Part shown: positions 61,562-64,000 of the stretch, in pieces | Layout of the letters: each line of letters starts with the position of its first letter | How positions within the stretch are numbered: the stretch's first letter is position 1 | Assembly: GCA_002173095.1 (NCBI GenBank) | Contig: NHBK01000009.1 | Location: 248,001 to 312,000, forward strand | Source: Hyphomonadaceae bacterium TMED5 | GTDB taxonomy: Bacteria; Pseudomonadota; Alphaproteobacteria; Caulobacterales; Hyphomonadaceae | DNA: 64,000 bases | Direction: 5' to 3' | The notes under the pieces: generated by a model | Seen by the model: the letters and a program-made list of their open reading frames with translations, nothing else | Databases searched by the model: none | What the model was told of the DNA's origin: nothing | Position numbers and translations under genes: made by a program

Positions 61562-64000
61562 TCAGAATTGGAAGCGGATCGTCGCGCCGGTATAGTGTGC
61601 GGTTCCGGTATCCGTCGTTTCCACATTATAGCCGAAATTGATCAGCGTGTGCTCATTGCCACCGGTGATCGACAGGCCAAGCACTGCTGCTTCGCCAGCA
61701 TCTTCTTCTGCCGACAGAATGAAAGACTCCTCTGAGCCGACATAGCTGACTTCTGTTGAGAGCGGCGTTGAGGAGACGCGGCTGCGAATGCCGCCTTCAA
61801 TCTCTGCTCGCAGGCTGCCACCAGAGAAGTTGAAGTCCTTACCAATGCCCAGAATGGCGCTTGCCGTCAGACGATCCGTTTCAGCTTCGCCAATTGCGGC
61901 GTTCAGTACGCCGCCGCCGCCGGTTTCTTCATACGCATCCTGCGTCATGTTCAGCCAGTCGACAGAGACCTGCGGGTGAATGAAGATTGGGCCAAGGTCG
62001 AACTCAGAGCTGGCTGACGCGCTCAGCGTTGTTGACCAGCCATTCCAGTTGCCTTCGGTCTCATAGCTTTCGCCGCTCGGTGTTTCGATTTCACGGTGTG
62101 ATACGAAGCTGAGGCGAGAGAGGAGGCCGGCAACGCGCAGATTGACCGGACCAAGGCTGTCCGCTGCATAGACGCCTGCACCAACCGATGTGGTTGTGAC
62201 CGGGTTATTGCCGCCGGTTTTTTCCTCAAAGTCGCCTGAGTGGAACGCCATGAAAGCACCAACAGCATCCAGGCCAAACAGAGCGCGGTCTACACCGAGT
62301 GACGCGCCGAAGCCGTCGCCGTTATAGCCCGGTGAGGATGTTGTCTGATCTTCGTCCAGATTGACGAAATATTCCTGCGCCCAGATGCGCGTTCCAAAGC
62401 CTCTGTGCTCCTGAACCAGAGCGAGCGAGTCGTCCAGTGCGTCGATAGCAGCTTTCATGCTTGTGGCGGTGAAGGCTGTGGACGCGTCTGTTCGTTGCGG
62501 CAGGAGCAGGTCGTAGAACTGTTTGAAGCTGTTTTCTGTGGTCAGGGTTGCAACGCCTGCACCCAGTTCGTCATCGTCTGCAAAAATGCCCATCAGGGAG
62601 TCGAATGCAGCAGCTTCATTCTGGTCGAGACCGAGTTCTTCTGTGCTCTTCAGCTCAAAGATCAGGTCCAGAGTATCGACTGCGCCTTCCGTCTCTGAGA
62701 GGCTGGTCGTGTAAAGCCATGGCACATTGGTAAGCTGGACATCATCCAGCGTGCCTTCAAAGGTCAGCGTTCCGGAAGAGATGATGGTCTGTGCTGTCAG
62801 TTCATCCGGAAGTGATGTGAGAATCGGAGCAATCACGACATTGCTGCCGATATATGTGTCACCCGCGACAGACAGCATGACTTCGCTGGTATCGTCCGGG
62901 TCGATTTCAAAGGTCAGCGTGCTTTCGCCCGTTGCGGAGAAATCGCTGAGCATAGCGGCCGTGCCCGCGCCGAACGTCGCGTCGGATGCGGAGATGTTCA
63001 GGCTGAGAAGGCTGTTTGATGTCGTGAAGGCGCCAGAGAATGTTGACCCATCTGTAATCGAAATGGAGCCTGTGGAATCCACGAAATCCAGATCGCCATT
63101 CAGGATAGCGCCGGAAAGGCTAAGGGTCTGGCTGCCGGACGCGAAAGATACATCGCCCTCGGCTTCACTGTCTGAGAGTGAGAAAATGCTGTCGCCAGTA
63201 CCGAAGTCGACATCACCTTCCAGATCGCCTGCCAGCACGGTGAAGCTGTCATTTCCAGAGCCGAAAAGTACGTCGCCGGTGATGGCTGGTGTGGTGACAT
63301 CATTATCGTCGATGACGTCGTCATCATTCACATCGTCGACAGGTTCTTCGAAATCCTGAAGCAGTGTGACGCCGGTGGTGCTGGCGGTGAAGTCCAGCGC
63401 GGTTGCTTCGCCATTCGTGCTGACCGTCGTGCCATCGGAAGACTGAGCGGTGGTGATGGTGCCATTGTTGATGAAGCTGGTCAGCGTGCCAGATTCATCG
63501 CGAAGGCCGACAGCATTGCCGGTCATGCCGGTAACGCCAGCCGAAATAGCGCCAGTGTTGGTGAACTCTGGAACGGATGCGCCGTCTTCAATAAGAATGG
63601 CGATTGCATCATGGCCGTTCTGAGTGCTGCTGGTCGCCTGAATCGTACCGTCATTGAAAATGGTCGGCATAACTGTGCCAAAGCCCAGAGACAGCGCGGT
63701 GGCGTTCGCTTCAAAAGCGGTTGCCGTGATGGAGCCGGTATTCAGGAGACCGCCTTCGATAATGGCGCTGGTGCCAGCTGCTTCATTGCCTTCAATGCGC
63801 ACGCCGGTGGCGTCAAAGCCGATATTCAGGCCGCTGGCGATAATGCTGCCGCGGTTGATGAAGCCGTAATCATATTCAAAGACGGCCAGTGTTTCTGTGA
63901 CGTCATCATCGTCGTCATCATCGGTGGTGTCTCGCACGGTCTCGACAACGGTCCCGAGCACCAGATCACTATCGTCGTCGGCTGTGATCAGAACGGCAGG
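61562..64000 (-). CDS. Autotransporter, C-terminal part (5' end outside the window)
   Basis: More than 810 residues are visible and the frame is still open at the right edge, so the start lies beyond it. The visible passenger is a repetitive beta-helix-like domain rich in Asn, Gly, Thr and Ser (repeated NTGSI, NDGTI and NNGTI turns). Asp-rich stretches (TDDDDDDDVTE and VDDVNDDDVIDDND) may bind calcium. The last about 270 residues are the autotransporter barrel, beginning near RGFGTRIWAQEY and ending with the insertase-recognised phenylalanine in IRFQF. Function of the passenger, perhaps adhesion, cannot be told from the fragment. Confidence 0.92.
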   Translation of the reverse strand, partial: PAVLITADDDSDLVLGTVVETVRDTTDDDDDDDVTETLAVFEYDYGFINRGSIIASGLNIGFDATGVRIEGNEAAGTSAIIEGGLLNTGSITATAFEANATALSLGFGTVMPTIFNDGTIQATSSTQNGHDAIAILIEDGASVPEFTNTGAISAGVTGMTGNAVGLRDESGTLTSFINNGTITTAQSSDGTTVSTNGEATALDFTASTTGVTLLQDFEEPVDDVNDDDVIDDNDVTTPAITGDVLFGSGNDSFTVLAGDLEGDVDFGTGDSIFSLSDSEAEGDVSFASGSQTLSLSGAILNGDLDFVDSTGSISITDGSTFSGAFTTSNSLLSLNISASDATFGAGTAAMLSDFSATGESTLTFEIDPDDTSEVMLSVAGDTYIGSNVVIAPILTSLPDELTAQTIISSGTLTFEGTLDDVQLTNVPWLYTTSLSETEGAVDTLDLIFELKSTEELGLDQNEAAAFDSLMGIFADDDELGAGVATLTTENSFKQFYDLLLPQRTDASTAFTATSMKAAIDALDDSLALVQEHRGFGTRIWAQEYFVNLDEDQTTSSPGYNGDGFGASLGVDRALFGLDAVGAFMAFHSGDFEEKTGGNNPVTTTSVGAGVYAADSLGPVNLRVAGLLSRLSFVSHREIETPSGESYETEGNWNGWSTTLSASASSEFDLGPIFIHPQVSVDWLNMTQDAYEETGGGGVLNAAIGEAETDRLTASAILGIGKDFNFSGGSLRAEIEGGIRSRVSSTPLSTEVSYVGSEESFILSAEEDAGEAAVLGLSITGGNEHTLINFGYNVETTDTGTAHYTGATIRFQF

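Noticed and set aside
63896-63922. Repeats of TCATCA/TCGTCG as a microsatellite of interest
   Set aside because: They simply encode the Asp-rich stretch of the autotransporter passenger.

Overview
The window looks like chromosome from a marine, heterotrophic alphaproteobacterium, most plausibly of the Hyphomonadaceae/Caulobacterales type. That is an inference from gene content: RcdA, TrcR (DUF1013), DUF1192 and bL31 lie close together as they do in alphaproteobacteria, TonB-dependent receptors serve nutrient uptake, and the whole window has an even, moderate GC content. There is no integrase, transposase, plasmid gene or rRNA. Two tRNA genes are present, Arg-CCT on the minus strand and Leu-CAA on the plus strand.

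1-15.5 kb is a catabolic block for nitrogen-containing small molecules. The end of a histidine-utilisation operon (hutG-hutU) converges on a four-gene minus-strand operon encoding a DoeB-type deacylase, a BCCT transporter, an EutB-like dehydratase and an EutC-like cyclodeaminase/reductase. This resembles the (hydroxy)ectoine pathway but has no ectoine hydrolase or EutA in the window. Divergent from it are a TonB-dependent receptor and a TPR-sulfotransferase. A GcvA-type LysR regulator follows, flanked by two unrelated Rieske oxygenases. A 16-bp motif is shared by the doeB/receptor intergenic region and the first Rieske promoter, which suggests one regulator governs all of it.

15.5-22 kb is housekeeping: tRNA-Arg, rpmE, a PAS histidine kinase with its response regulator, rcdA, DUF1697, DUF1192, a quinone oxidoreductase, trcR and two GNAT proteins. 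22-27 kb holds two tandemly duplicated membrane acyltransferases with SGNH domains; their membrane halves are nearly identical and their C-terminal halves have diverged. 27-35 kb is signalling and acyl-CoA metabolism: a striking ammonium transporter-HAMP-PAS-GGDEF-EAL fusion, a hybrid histidine kinase, a LysR regulator and an acyl-CoA dehydrogenase. 35.9-36.6 kb holds a small GIY-YIG nuclease gene bracketed by five palindromic repeat units in alternating orientation. 36.6-48.2 kb is a mix: mnmA, a propionyl-CoA synthetase-like enzyme, a haem lipoprotein, a standalone GmrSD-like restriction protein, a BacNav-type channel with an unusual selectivity filter, a fasciclin protein, a permease and a TerB-DnaJ protein.

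48.3-59.5 kb is the most interesting region. It holds a class III aminotransferase, a PfkB sugar kinase, a class II aldolase, a TonB-dependent receptor, an N,N-dimethylformamidase large-subunit homologue, a TetR regulator, an atypical Rid protein, an MFS transporter and a KstD/fumarate-reductase-like flavoprotein. All three divergent promoter regions carry the same palindrome, GATAGTwAwwACTATC, so this is very probably one TetR-controlled regulon for import and breakdown of an unidentified amide- or amine-bearing polyol-like substrate. The window ends with alanine dehydrogenase and its divergent Lrp-type regulator, tRNA-Leu, and the C-terminal part of a large autotransporter that runs off the right edge.
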